Shown here: one piece after another, positions 11,492 through 23,405 of the stretch
Numbering within the stretch: position 1 is the first letter of the stretch
How the letters are laid out: each line of letters opens with the position of its first letter
NCBI GenBank assembly: GCA_032718475.1
Contig: JAUCBJ010006900.1
Location: forward strand, 1 to 64,000
From: Nemertoderma westbladi
Taxonomy: Eukaryota > Xenacoelomorpha > Nemertodermatida > Nemertodermatidae
Direction: 5' to 3'
Length of the DNA stretch: 64,000 bases
Position numbers and translations under genes: made by a program
The notes under the pieces: model-generated
The model's database searches: none
Told to the model about the DNA's origin: nothing
Seen by the model: the letters and a program-made list of their open reading frames with translations, nothing else

Positions 11492-14233
11492 CTACAAACC
11501 ATTGAGAATACGTTGAGCGCATGGAGGGTTTAGTTTGCGGACATGATGACGCACAGTAGCATTGAGAAGGAATTGGGAACAAGTAGCACCAAAAAGGACT
11601 ACTCGAAATCGATATGTGACCCAAGGACTGTGAGGATTGGTTGGATCCTCTGGCCACATGAAGCGTGTGACGTCACGATCGTTTTCATCTAATATCACCT
11701 GTAAGTAAGCCTTCTCAATATCCGCCAATGCGCAATACAGGTTCAGACGAAAACGCAGTAGCATTTCAATGAGATCTTGTGAGATTAAACTCGGTCCCGA
11801 ATACAAACAATCGTTGAGACTCGGTAACCCGCGACCAGCCCGTGCCGAACAATCGAATACGATTCGTAATGGAGTTGTTATCGACTGTTTTTCAACTCCA
11901 TGGTGGGCTAGGTAGTGTATTTTAGAACCCGTAGCAATATAGGGGGGTGCTAGTTCTATAAATCCACGTTCTAACTGTTGAAGAATAATACTATTATAAC
12001 ATTCCAATAACAAAGGATTCTTTGACAACTTCGTCAATGTCGACTGAAGTCGCTTTATCGTTAATCCGTAATTGGATGGTAGACTTGGAAAATCCGGTTT
12101 CCAAGGTAGACGAACAACATATCTTCCATCAACATACTTAGTGTTTTCTTCAAATTCCTTCATAACAACTTCATCAATAGGGTTGGTGTCATCAGGTGAG
12201 ATACCGATTGTATCTAATCTCCAAAGTCGTTCGAGGGCATCATCAAGATTATCCGACTCTTCAGCACAACCAATAAGGAGAGCCGTAATAACATTTGATT
12301 GAATTGAGTTTGATTGGGAATCACATAAAGGCAATGTACCAGTAATGACATCACCAAGATTAGAAGGAAGCCGATAAATACCACCTTGAATACATTCCCC
12401 ATAAACGAAGTTAAAGTACTGGTCGACTCCTATCAACAACCCAATGTCAGATAAATCATCTCCGGTACGAGGATCTGCTAACTTAAATCCACGCAGCTGT
12501 AGTTGAGAGACCATCTTGGTACGACCCGGGGAAGATAATCTAAGAGGCAACTTATCTACAACTAACGCCCAAGTCTCAATTAAACCATCCAAAGTTGAAA
12601 TTCGGAAACGAACTTCATCATAAACCTTCCTTGGTCCTTCCTTATTAAAACCGTCTATAGAAGATGACACCTTATTAATTGTCTTCAATCCTAATGCCTT
12701 GACAATTCGACGGAGTATAAAAGTACGTTGTGCAGCTTGATCGAGAATTGTACGAACAGAGTAATCATCTTCCTTCCCATCATTTAGGAATCTTATAGGA
12801 CAGATTGCGGTAGGAAGTAATGTAGATCCACCCGAAGTTGCCAAACAAACATCCCCTGAATCAGATGTAATAGCTGCAACTGTACTAGGATTTGGTTTAG
12901 AATCCAAATGTAGAATGGTATGGTGACCCTTCCTACATACTTGACAACCTTCCTCACTGAGACAAGGTTTACCTTCTGAATGTTTATGTCTAAGACATCT
13001 TGTACATAAACGCAATTCTCTAACTCGAGATAATTTAAGATTTGGAGTCTTATACTGGTCACACAATCGGGCAGGATGATCTGCCTTACATAGATAACAG
13101 GAAACCGGTCTGCGTTTCCTATCGAATGGTGTACTTGCTGTCGTGCTGAAAGAGCCAAGTGTTCCTCCAGTTTCAGAACCCACAGAATTGGCTGATGAAT
13201 TTCTACTATCGCTTTTAAATTTACTACCATAGTTATTCTGAGGTTTTAGGTAAGTACTTTGTGACTCAGTAGACCTTAACTGTTCGATTTCATCATTTAG
13301 AGCTACCCGTAACTCCTCAAGCGTCCAATAAGTGGAGCGAGCGGCCCTATTTATGTTACTACGAACTGAAGCAGGAAGCTTACGAAGAATTAGTTCGGCG
13401 TATACGTAGCCAGATTCCTCCACATTACCTCCTAGTTGTTTGATTCCACGCAGTTGCGCTTCATAATTTGCTCGAAATGAAGCTAAATCCTTCGAAGTCG
13501 CTTTAGGAGACTCCATATCGAACACTGTATTGAGACGAGCCCTCATAATTAACTTTTTCTGACCATAAGTAGTCCTAAGAAGTTCAATGGCCTCAATATA
13601 ATCATCATTACTTCTCTGGAAGTTTTTTACTAAAGAAGAAGCATCACCAGAGAGTTGGCCTTCTAGATACGTAAATTTAGTGGCTCCAGCTAGATCAGTT
13701 CTCTTATGTATTGCATCCTCAAATCGATCCCAGAAATTGGGCCATTCTATCGGATCGCCACTAAATTTTGGGAGTTTAAGGTTTGGAAGCTTCTGAGAGG
13801 TTAATCCCATAGGCCTCGTATTTCCTATCTGGGTTCTATCTAACCCAGTATTTTCCGGATTAAAACCGATGTGATCAGAAGGGTGGATTTGGCCATGCTG
13901 ACTTACAGAATTACTTAGACCTAATAACTTATCTACTCGACGCAATAAGGAACCTATCTGCATGTCATCCTTAGCAGATGAATTGATTTCGGTAACTAAC
14001 TTATCTTCATCTTCTACAAGATGTTGAATCTCCTCAGTCAACTCAGCTATTTTCGCCCTCTGATTTCGCAATCCCTCGGATAAATCCTCTATAGTTTCAA
14101 CATTGACATCATCGTGTAATGTACGGTTGGCGAAATCTGAGTACATTTCGCCATGGAGATCTCCCATTAAACGAGTAGCGGTTGCTTTATGACCTGCTCT
14201 CCGTTTCCTTAACTTACCCAGCGGTTCAGCCAT
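11492..14233 (-). pseudogene. BEL-1 gag-protease-RT (N-terminal part), stop in RT
   Basis: A 913-codon frame starting at ATG 14233. The order is a coiled N-terminal region, a DUF1759-type capsid (about residues 130-290), three Cys/His zinc motifs (CYLCKADHPARLC, CTRCLRHKH, CQVCRKGHH, about 385-450), a DUF1758-type aspartic protease (LDQAAQRTF, about 480-620) and RT from about 690. The RT shows ADIEKAYLQV and LFGATCSQFLLN. The frame ends at TAG (11492-11494), exactly where the tyrosine of the YVDN active-site motif is expected, and the next codons read VDNL. One substitution therefore splits what would be one polyprotein of about 1,669 codons. Natural stop readthrough is possible but unproven. 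Confidence 0.92.
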
Positions 14234-14614
14234 TCTATCTACAAGGCCTAGGTTAGGTAGATTAAATTACAAATATTTCTGGCCGGATTGACTTCGTAAT
14301 TTGCGTTGTGTCACAGTTCCAGTTTATTTCCGAATGCAGAAATGCAGTACCGGTACCGTTATATACCGTACTGACTAATACAGCAATATGAATATAGGTA
14401 GGCCAATAGGCTCGTTAGGCCTAACCGTCTGACCGTAGATACAGGTACGTCCGTCGAATACGCAGTTTACTGCTGTACTGTATCCAAATATAACAGTTTG
14501 CAGTTTGAGCCTATCTGATTAATTACTCCAGTTCAGTACTGCAGTAGGTATTCCAGTATTCACCAAACTGCCAAACAGTATTCCCAAACACCGATTATAT
14601 TCCTTCATTCAACA
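14234..14614 (-). other. BEL-1 5' leader
   Basis: Non-coding region between the primer-binding site and the gag start on the minus strand. It holds several ACCGGTA and TAGGCCTA palindromes and no open frame of note. Confidence 0.7.
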
Positions 14615-14634
14615 GGATCCGGGTCCAGGCACCA
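14615..14634 (-). other. BEL-1 primer-binding site
   Basis: Three bases after the 5' LTR, the minus strand reads TGGTGCCTGGACCCGG, a typical start complementary to a tRNA 3' end (CCAGGCACCA). I do not assign the tRNA species. Confidence 0.75.
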
Positions 14635-14637
14635 AAA

Positions 14638-14907
14638 TGTGCGGAATATACGCACACCAAATATATCAGTGCTGACTGTATCCAACAGTCAGCCTTCAGT
14701 CGAACATAATGCTGACTGCATCCGGCAGTCAGCTAAGGCAACAAGAAAAAGGGGGTCAGCTGTCAGACAATACTAAATATATAATCTGCTTGCTGGCTTG
14801 TCCCTCAAACAATAATTCATCTATCAGCACTGTACCGGTAGCAAACCTTCACCAAAAGAAGTATACAGTATAAAATAGTATAAATCTACTGTAATAACTT
14901 TATTACA
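14638..14907 (-). repeat. BEL-1 5' LTR
   Basis: A 270-bp copy of the LTR at 8827-9096, followed by the target duplication AACCG, where the minisatellite resumes. Confidence 0.95.
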
Positions 14908-17532
14908 AACCGCCACCATGCAGTCACTCAGGAGCCGCGATCCCATTTGGTTCCTGCTCCAACCGCTTCCATGCAGTCAGACTCGAGAGTCGCGATCCCA
15001 CCAGTTCCTCCTACAACCGCCTCCATGCAGTCACTAAGGAGCCGCAATCCCGTTGGTTCCTGCTCCAACCACTTCCATGCAGTCACTCAGGAGCCACGAT
15101 CCCACCAGTTCCTCCTACAACCGCATCCATGCAGTCACTCAGGAGCCGCGATCCCATTGGTTCCTGCTCCAACCGCCTCCATGCAGTCACTAAGGAGCCG
15201 CAATCCCATTGGTTCCTGCTCCAACCACTTCCATGCAGTCACTCAGGAGCCACGATCCCACCAGTTCCTCCTACAACCGCATCCATGCAGTCACTCAGGA
15301 GCCGCGATCCCACCAGTTCCCCCTACAACCGCCTCCATGCAGTCAGTCAGGAGCAGCGATCCCATTGGTTCCTCCTCCAACCTCCTCCATGCAGTCACTC
15401 AGGAGCCGCGATCCCATTGGTTCCTCCTCCAACCTCCTCCATGCAGTCAGTCAGGAGCCACAATCCCATCTGGTTCCTCCTACAACCACCTCCATGCAGT
15501 CACTCAGGAGCCGCGATGCCATTGGTACCTCCTACAACCGCCTCCATGGAGTCACTCAGGAGCCGCGATGCCATTGGTACCTCCTACAACCGCCTCCATG
15601 CAGTCACTCAGGAGCCGCAATCCAATTGGTTCCTCCTACAACCGCCTCAATGGAGTCACTCAGGAGCCGCGATCCCGTTGGTTCCTCCTACAACCGCCTC
15701 CATGCAGTCACTCAGGAGCCGCAATCCCATTGGTTCCTCCTACAACCGCCTCCATGCAGTCACTCAGGAGCCGCAATCCCATTGGTTCCTCCTACAACCG
15801 CCTCCATGCAGTCAGTCAGGAGCCGCGATCCCATTGGTTCCTCCTACAACCGCCTCCATGCAGTCACTCAGGAGCCACGATCCCATCAGTTCGTCCTCCA
15901 ACCGCCTCCATGCAGTCACTCAGGAGCCACAATCCCATCAGTCCCCCCTCCAACCTCCTCCATATAGTCACTCCGGAACCGCGATCCTATTGGTTTCTCC
16001 TCCAACTGCCACCATGCAGTCTGACTCAGGAGCCACGATCCCATCAGTTCCCCCACCAACCACCTCCATGCAGTCACTCAGGAGCCACAATCCCATTTGG
16101 TTCCTCCTCCAACCGCATCCATGCAGTCACTCAGGAGCCACAATCCCATCTGGTTCCTCCTCCAACCGCCCCCATGCAGTCAGACTCAAGAGCCGCGATC
16201 CCATTGGTACCTCCTCCAAGCGCCTCCATGCAGTCACTCAGGAGCCGCGATCCCACCAGTTCCTCCCACAACCGCCTCCATGCAGTCACTCAGGAGCCGC
16301 GATCCCATTGGTTCCTCCTACAACCGCCTCCATGCAGTCACTCAGGAGCCGCAATCCCATTGGTTCCTCCTCCAAGCGCCTCCATGCAGTAACTCAGGAG
16401 CCGCGATCCCACCAGTTCCTCCTACAACTGCCTCCATGCAGTCACTCAGGAGCTGCGATCCCACCAGTTCCTCCTACAACCGCCTCCATGCAGTCACTCA
16501 GGAGCCGCGATCCCATTGGTTCCTCCTACAACCGCCTCCATGCAGTCACTCAGGAGCCGCGATCCCATTGGTTCCTCCTCCAACCACCTCCATGCAGTCA
16601 CTCAGGAGCCGCGATCCCACCAGTTCCTCCTACAACCGCCTCCATGCAGTCACTCAGGAGCCGCGATCCCATTGGTTCCTCCTACAACCGCCTCCATGCA
16701 GTCACTCAGGAGCCGCGATCCCATCAGTTCCTCCTATAACCGCCTCCATGCAGTCACTCAGGAGCCGCGATCCCATTGGTTCCTCCTACAACCGCCTCCA
16801 TGCAGTCACTCAGGAGCCACGATCCCATCAGTTCCTCCTATAACCGCCTCCATGCAGTCACTCAGGAGCCGCGATCCCATTGGTTCCTCCTACAACCGCC
16901 TCCATGCAGTCACGCAGGAGCCGCGATCCCATTGGTTCCTCCTACAACCGCCTCCATGCAGTCACTCAGGAGTCGCGATCCCATTGGTTCCTCCTACAAC
17001 CACCTCCATGCTGTCAGACTCAAGAGCCGCGATCCCACCAGTTCCACCTCCAACCGCCTCCATGCAGTCACTCAGGAGCCGCAATCCCATTGGTTCCTGC
17101 TCCAACCGCCTCCATGCTGTCAGACTCAAGAGCCGCGATCCCATCAGTTCCACCACAAACCACCTCCATGCAGTCACTCAGGAGCCACAATCCCATTTGG
17201 TTCCTCCTCTAACCGCCTCCATGCAGTCTGACTCAGGAGCCACAATCCCATTTGGTTCCTCCTCCAACCGCCTCCATGCAGTCACTCAGGAGCCACGATC
17301 CCATTTGGTTCCTCCTCCAACCGCCTCCATGCAGTCTGACTCAGGAGCCGCGATCCCATCAGTTCCACCACAAACCACCTCCATGCAATCACTCAGGAGC
17401 CACAATCCCATTTGGTTCCTCCTCTAACCGCCTCCATGCAGTCTGACTCAGGAGCCACAATCCCATTTGGTTCCTCCTCCAACCGCCTCCATGCAGTCAG
17501 ACTCAAGAGCCGCGATCCCACCAGTTCCTCCT
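14908..17532. repeat. Minisatellite array, segment 2
   Basis: Continuation of the same array after BEL-1, about 50 units. Class 1 units dominate. Class 2-like units are rare and mostly carry CTCAAG in place of CTCGAG (near 16190, 17010, 17120 and 17500). A new variant with CAGTCTGACTCAGGAGCC appears near 16017 and 17225-17460. The segment ends at the solo LTR. Confidence 0.96.
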
Positions 17533-18719
17533 TGTTCGCGCTTTTAGACCTTTAGCAGTTTAACCCGCTAATTTTAGGTGTCTTCTAGTTTATAAATCGA
17601 CTTTAGCCTATAACAAGTATTTGTTGCATATAAGATATAAAGTTACACTAGCCGAAGCCAGCCTATGCGCGACCATTCACCCACACTGGTTCAGGGATGA
17701 CTGGATTCGGAGGCTCTGACCTTATTGCGGTGTAGACTTACTGTACTATTCGATTGATCGTTAATATATAATCTCTGACAAATATTATTTACTTTCGGGA
17801 AATATTAACAGTTCCTTTAGGACGTGGCGCTCTAAGTATGTAAACAGAGTTATGACTTACACTAAACACAACGGGATGGCTAATGATTTTCGTATAAAGC
17901 GCATTCTTTAGGAAATGCTTTGTTATCTGTCACACTCATGCACATTACCGCACACTGCTGCACACTGATCTGCCGACCTTCACTAAATTTGATCATATAT
18001 AAGGAGAACAGCAACTGACACATGTAGGGATTATGAAATAGCATTCAATTCACTCCAAAACCACTATAATGTAAGTCGCAATTGCTACAGGTAACCGGTC
18101 TCTCTAACCTTCAGTATATCAAGAAGATTGGGGTTTTATGATTATTTATCGATATTCTCCAAATATAACAACATATCCATCAACTGATAACAATTAATAA
18201 CCGACAGTAAATAGCAGTAAAATAATGCGGTGAAAGATTGAGTTGATTTGTTTGTATGTGATCAGGTTTGAGTCTGGTAAGGTTTGAGTCTGCTGTGTGC
18301 TGTTTGTTTTGATAACAGTTATACGTTCCTATAATCAAAGCCGTCGAATGTTTGGCTAAAGTCTGAAACTAAGAATAATTCCAAAGCTGATGTTCTGGGC
18401 TCAGGAAAAAGGTAAACAAAGACCGTCATGCATTGCACGATTTCCCGTAGGCTTCTGTGCAAATAAAATGAAAATCGCTCTGATTGGTCGAGTGAGCTGA
18501 ACAAAGAGAGTTAAAAAGCTCCACATCGACATCAAAATCAGTTGATAGATTTCGTCATCTAAGCCACACTGTATTAAGAGTATTTTGGCGTATTGCGGCA
18601 TAAAATGGCTTGTTATGTCCGCTAAAGTACACATACAGAAAAATGTCTTTTTATGTCCACTAAAACACCTACACAGTACTTTGCGGGGAAAATGACTGAT
18701 ATCCGCAAAAGCCTTTACA
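17533..18719 (-). repeat. Solo LTR of the large BEL family
   Basis: A 1,187-bp sequence homologous, in reverse orientation, to the LTRs at 22265-23405 and 48539-49676. It starts TGTTCGCGC and ends TTTACA on the plus strand and is flanked by the 5-bp duplication CTCCT (17528-17532 and 18720-18724). Minisatellite sequence lies on both sides and there is no internal region. It most likely arose by LTR-LTR recombination. Confidence 0.92.
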
Positions 18720-18795
18720 CTCCTACAACCGCCTGCATGCAGTCACTCAGGAGCCGTGATCCCATTTGGTTCCTCCTCCAACCGCCTCCATGCAG
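18720..18795. repeat. Minisatellite array, segment 3 (last 1.5 units)
   Basis: A short continuation of the array after the solo LTR. It ends at 18795, where the foldback element begins. The array does not resume beyond 54083. Confidence 0.9.
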
Positions 18796-18815
18796 CGAGT
18801 TTAGCATATGGGTAC

Positions 18816-18924
18816 TGTGTAGTACACACCATTATCATGTAGTTATGTCTGCATGTCGTATGTTATGTTTACTTATACAATATACTATTCAGGTCACTCA
18901 GTATTCACCATCTGCTATCAGACA
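18816..18924 (+). repeat. Gypsy 5' LTR
   Basis: A 109-bp LTR matching 51014-51122 with one visible difference near the start (CCATTATC versus CCCTTATC). It opens with a near-palindrome, TGTGTAGTACACA. Confidence 0.93.
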
Positions 18925-18938
18925 TGGTGCATCCCCCG
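18925..18938 (+). other. Gypsy primer-binding site
   Basis: TGGTGCATCCCCCG directly follows the 5' LTR, as expected for a tRNA-primed element. The tRNA species is not assigned. Confidence 0.75.
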
Positions 18939-19098
18939 CAGTGTGTAGGCCTAGCAACCTACGCCAAACCACAGAACCAGCAATCAGCCCACCCAGCCGG
19001 CATTTCATTCATTTAAATAATAACATTTAATGATTACGGTAGCTGAAATTGAAATTGACCTCACTTATATCTACTAACTACTACGACGTCAAACATCA

Positions 19099-20310
19099 AT
19101 GGATCCAAAAGACCCGCGCAACCCCCACACCTTTATATTACGGGCAACCCTGCCCCGATTCGATATCGAAATGGAACGCCACTCTTGGCGCATCTGGAAG
19201 GAGGAATGGTCTGCCTTCCTCATATCATCCGGACTCGCTAACCTCTACATTGAGGATCCCGGTGAAAACCCCAATGCCGCCACCTCGGCCGCCCTTCTAC
19301 GCCAACGCAACTGCCACGCTCGGGCTGCCCTTACAGCGGCGTTCTCCCGACCAACTAATGGTATCGTGCGTGGCCTGGCCCTCCCTGCCGTGATAAACGA
19401 CGACGCCACTGCCGTCGTGGCCCGCCTTGACGCACACATCCAGGGTGGTACCAACATCCGCGTACACCGCCACGAGCTGCTCCGCTGCCGACGTGAACCC
19501 GAAGAAACGCCAGAGACATACCTCGTATGCCTACGAGATATCGCAATAAAATGTGGATTTCGCGAGTTCAACACAGCCGAAGCACACATGGATGACAGGC
19601 TCCTAGATCAGTTTATTGCGGGGTTTGGGGATAAAGATGTAACGGAGAAGCTCCTACGTCTCCCCGCTGGTCAAACCCTGGCCGACGCACTCCAATGCGC
19701 ACTGTCGGTGTGGACCGCACGGAAAGACGCAGCATCCCTCACACTAGCCCCCCCCCCAACCAGTACAGCGATACATACGGAACCCACCGCTAACGCTGCA
19801 TCTGCTGGGCGCCCAGGGCGTGGCCGCAACCGATACTTGGGCCACCCCACTGCCACTCGCGGAATGAGTGACAACAGCACCGGTAAGTGCCAACAATGTG
19901 GCTACCCGCCACACGCCCAGGGCAAGCCGTGCCCTGGCCTTAAAGCCACATGCCGCCATTGTGGCCGTACGGGCCACTATGATCGAATGTGCCTGTCCAA
20001 ATCCAACGCCAACACACAACCAACCCGCGCCCCCCGCCAACCACCAGCACAGGCCCACAACATTGGTGACAGCGAACTGACAGTTTATGATGGTTCCCCA
20101 GACAACGTCCAGCGTCTGGATAACTCGGCCCCACCTCCGCAACCACCCAGGATGGCGAATGGATCCCGCTCCGGTTGGACCTTCCGGGGCTCCTTCCCCG
20201 CCCCAATGAATTCCACCCGGCAAACCAAGTCTGCCGAACCGATGTCTGGGTCCTTGATGGGCTCCGGCAGTCCATCCTCTCTCACGCAGACTGTTTCATG
20301 CTGGAAATAA
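19099..20310 (+). CDS. gag: Gypsy Gag polyprotein (403 aa)
   Basis: A single open frame from ATG 19099. The N-terminal half (residues about 1-220) looks like a retrotransposon capsid (for example HSWRIWKEEWSAFL and LLDQFIAGFGDKDV). Near residues 260-295 are two adjacent Cys/His nucleic-acid motifs. The first is CQQCGYPPHAQGKPC, and the second, CRHCGRTGHYDRMC, is a canonical CX2CX4HX4C knuckle. The C-terminus is rich in Pro and Gln. In the element's life cycle this protein would form the cytoplasmic particle and package RNA. The last 130 bp overlap another frame, and a protease DTGA-type motif is not evident there. Confidence 0.88.
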   Translation: MDPKDPRNPHTFILRATLPRFDIEMERHSWRIWKEEWSAFLISSGLANLYIEDPGENPNAATSAALLRQRNCHARAALTAAFSRPTNGIVRGLALPAVINDDATAVVARLDAHIQGGTNIRVHRHELLRCRREPEETPETYLVCLRDIAIKCGFREFNTAEAHMDDRLLDQFIAGFGDKDVTEKLLRLPAGQTLADALQCALSVWTARKDAASLTLAPPPTSTAIHTEPTANAASAGRPGRGRNRYLGHPTATRGMSDNSTGKCQQCGYPPHAQGKPCPGLKATCRHCGRTGHYDRMCLSKSNANTQPTRAPRQPPAQAHNIGDSELTVYDGSPDNVQRLDNSAPPPQPPRMANGSRSGWTFRGSFPAPMNSTRQTKSAEPMSGSLMGSGSPSSLTQTVSCWK

Positions 20311-20461
20311 TGTCGAGCCCATACCTCAACCCAGGCACTACCGCCACATTGCATCCCCAGGTCAGCTCAGCCACTGAGTCATACCCCAACCCAGCCGCAA
20401 CACTGTCTCCCACCACCAAACCCGACACCACTGTGATCACTCCCACCTTCCGCGACGCCGA

Positions 20462-22264
20462 GTGGGCCAAACTCCTGCGACAGTTCCCCACCCCCTCGCT
20501 GGGATCTGCTGTGTTATGGATTGGGGGCCTATCTCCATTAAACTACATCCCGGCTCGCGACCAGTGACCGCCTACCACCACCGGCCCATACCAGTCAACC
20601 TTCGTGCTGCCTTCGACCGCGAGGTAGACGAACAACTCCCGATAGGTATTATCGAACCGGCGGGTGATGAAAACGACCCGGGCACCTGGCTCAATCCAAT
20701 GGTAGTGACACGTAAGAAAGACCCGAACTGTGCAAGGATTACTGTAGATCTACGAGAACTGAATAAAGCTACAGTGCGACCGACCTACTTCAGTCCGAGT
20801 CCCTTCCACATTGTGTCTGCGATACCCACATCTGCGGGCATTTTCACAGTTCTCGATGGCCTCAAAGGCTTTCACCAGGTTGAACTCGATGCCCAAAGTT
20901 GACGCCTCACCACCTTCGTCGCTGCCCATCGCGGCCGAATGCGCTATCGCCGCATGCCGATGGGCTGGCATGGCAGCTCTGACGCCTTTAACACACGCAT
21001 GGACACTGCAATTTGTAACTTGCCTAATACAGGCCGCATCATCTACTCAAACACCATTGAGGAACACATCCAGCACGTCGCGGTGGCCCTGGACGCCTGC
21101 ACCCGCGCCAACATTTCCCTCAACCCACGTAAAACCCAGTTCTGCTGCACCGAGGTCAAGTTCGGTGGTTACCTCATCTCCAAGGGCCGCTTCTGCATCG
21201 ACCCAGACCTCACTCAGGACCTGCGGAACTTCCCCCCACCCAACAACCGCCGTGAGTTGCGCTCATTTCTGGGTCTTGCCCAACAGCTGGGAAATTCAAC
21301 CGCGGATATAACTCGCTTAGTGGAACCACTCCGCAGCCTGAACACCGACCGCCACCCCCGGGAGTGGTTCCCGCCCCACCAGACTGCATTCCTTGACACC
21401 CGGTCCGCCCTGTCTAGCCCACTCTACTTGTCGGGGTTCCACCCCGAGCGACGTACAGAACTCCCCACGGATGCCTCATGCCTCTATGGACTCGGCTTTC
21501 TACTTCGCCAATGGGACCCCGATAATGCTAAGTGGCTCACCATCCAGTGTGGCTCCCGTACCTTAGCCCCACACGAGTCAAACTGGTCTGGAATGGCGGA
21601 GTTGGAGGGGCTCGCCGCCGCCTGGGCAACCAAGAAATGCAGCTACTTCTTGGATGGGCTGAAGCACTTTGATTTAATCACAGACTGCAGCCCCCTTATC
21701 CCAATCCTAAATGACCGCCACCTTGACCAGGTCTCTAATGATCGGCTCTTGAAACTAAAGACAGTGCTGTCACGTTACAACCTAACAGTGCGTCACTAAA
21801 AGGGGGCCAAGCATCTCATTGCAGATGCATTCTCCCACACCCCACAACACCACCCCGTACCCGACGACTTCTTGCTCACCCCAGATGATGAGGCGGACTG
21901 CTCCTACATCATTTCTGTTGCAGCGACTGCGGCCCTGCAGACAGCGGCTGCTTCAACCACATCCATTGGGCCCACGCCATTGGCTGCTCAGGACGCCCGC
22001 CTCTGTCAGATACGAGAGGACGGTCAGAACGACCCAGTCTACTCATCACTGATCTCGCGCATCCACCACGGCTGGCCAGATTCGAAACTGGAACTTATAG
22101 ACCCCGATCTACAGCCGTACTTCAACCACCGAGTGGATCTACAAGTTATCGACAGCCTCGTTCTCCGTGGCCACCGACTGCTGATACCCTCAGCACTGCG
22201 ACCGGAGACCCTGCGCGTCCTCCATGCCGCCCACCAGGGTTTAACTAAAACTCGTCAACGGGCC
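20462..22264 (+). pseudogene. pol: Gypsy pol, first part: RT, RNase H, integrase start
   Basis: One frame broken by stops at 20900-20902 and 21797-21799. The RT is recognisable: TWLNPMVVTRKKD, ITVDLRELNKATVRPTYF, FTVLDGLKGFHQVELD and RRMPMGWHGSSDAF. The YxDD active-site box is missing, because LPNTGRIIYSNTIEEH replaces the expected segment, so this RT is inactive. RNase H follows (ELPTDASCLYGLGF, MAELEGLAAAW, LITDCSPLIPIL). The integrase N-terminus (VLHAAHQGLTKTR) is then cut at 22264 by element A. The remainder lies at 49677-50899. Confidence 0.9.
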
Positions 22265-23405
22265 TGTAAAGGCTTTTGCGGATCTAGCTAGTCATTTTCC
22301 CCGCAAAGTACTCTGTAGGTGTTTTAGCGGACATAAAAAGCCATTTTTCTGTATGTGTACTTTAGCGGACATAACAAGCCATTTTATGCCGCAATACGCC
22401 AAAATACTCTTAATACAGTGTAGTTCAGATGACGACATCTATCAGCTGATATGTCGATGTGGAGCTTTTTGGCTTTCTTTGTTCGGCTCACTCGACCAAT
22501 CAGAGCGATTTTCATTTTATCTTGTACAGAAGCCTACAGAAGATCGCGCAATGCATTATGGTCTTTGTTTACCTTTTTTCCTGAGCCCAGAACATCGGCT
22601 TTGGAATTATTCTGTGTTTCAGACTTTAGCCAAACATTAGAACGGCTTTGATCATAGAAACGTATAACTGTTATCAAGTCAAGTCACATCAACTCAGCAT
22701 ATCATACTATACATACCTTTCACCGCATTATTTTACTGCTTTTACTGTCGGTTATTAATTGTTATCAGTTGATGGAATGTTGTTATATTTGGAGAATATC
22801 AATAAATAATCATAAAACCCCAATCTTCTTGATATACTGAAGGTTAGAGAGACCGGTTACATATAGCAATTGCGACATACATTATAGTGGTTTTGGAGTG
22901 AATTGAATGCTATTTCATAGACCCTACATGTGTCAGTTGCTGTTCTCCTTATATATGATTAAAATTAGTGAAGGTCGGCAGATCAGTGTGCAGCAGTGTG
23001 CAGTTGTGTGCATGAGTGTGATAGATAACAATGCATTTCCTAAAGAATGCGCTTTATACGAAAATCAATAGCCATCCCGTTGTGTTTAGTGTAAGTCATA
23101 ACTCTGTTTACATATTTAGAGCGCCACGTCCTAAATGAACTGTTAATATTTCCCGAAAGTGAATAATATTTGTCAGATATTATATTAATGATCAATCGAA
23201 TAGTACAGTAAGTCTACACCGCAATAAGGTCAGAGCATCCGAATCCAGTCTCCCTTAACCGCGGGTGAATGGTTGCGCATAGGCTGGCTTCGGCTAATGT
23301 AACTTTATGTGTATCAAATACTTGTTATAGGCTAAAGTCGATTTATAACCTAGAAGACACCTAAAATTGGCAGGTTAAACTGCTAAAGGTCTAAAAGCGC
23401 GAACA
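22265..23405 (+). repeat. Element A 5' LTR
   Basis: A 1,141-bp LTR, TGTAAAGGC...GCGCGAACA, aligned along its whole length with 48539-49676. It carries a 4-bp indel (near 22319) and scattered substitutions relative to the 3' copy. Confidence 0.95.
22949..22990 (+). promoter_or_regulatory. Candidate LTR promoter (TATA plus TCAGT initiator)
   Basis: TTATATATG at about 22949-22957 is followed about 30-35 bp later by ATCAGTGTG, resembling a TCAGT-type initiator. The same arrangement is in the 3' LTR, and a related one is in copy C. This is assigned from pattern only. Confidence 0.35.

Larger units (their letters stand above)
8827..14907 (-). mobile_element. BEL/Pao LTR retrotransposon (BEL-1), defective
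   Basis: A 6,081-bp element on the minus strand inserted into the minisatellite. It has 270-bp LTRs (TG...CA), a 5-bp target duplication AACCG (8822-8826 and 14908-14912), a primer-binding site, a polypurine tract and one gag-pol frame. The LTRs differ at one position that I could see (aaaatggg near 8939 versus aaaaaggg near 14750), which implies a recent insertion. The coding region has an in-frame stop in the RT active-site region and has lost parts of RNase H and the integrase zinc domain, so this copy cannot be autonomous. Confidence 0.96.

Noticed and set aside
9097-14637. tRNA gene at the BEL-1 or copia primer site
   Set aside because: Only short tRNA-complementary stretches are present. 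There is no cloverleaf or A/B box arrangement.
19245-20354. Minus-strand frames opposite the gypsy gag
   Set aside because: The GC-rich coding strand produces long antisense frames. The sense frame has clear capsid and zinc-knuckle features.
17533-23405. Terminal inverted repeats of a DNA transposon (17533-18719 versus 22265-23405)
   Set aside because: The two copies are inverted relative to each other, but each has its own TSD (CTCCT and GGGCC). The second pairs in direct orientation with 48539-49676. They are a solo LTR and a 5' LTR.
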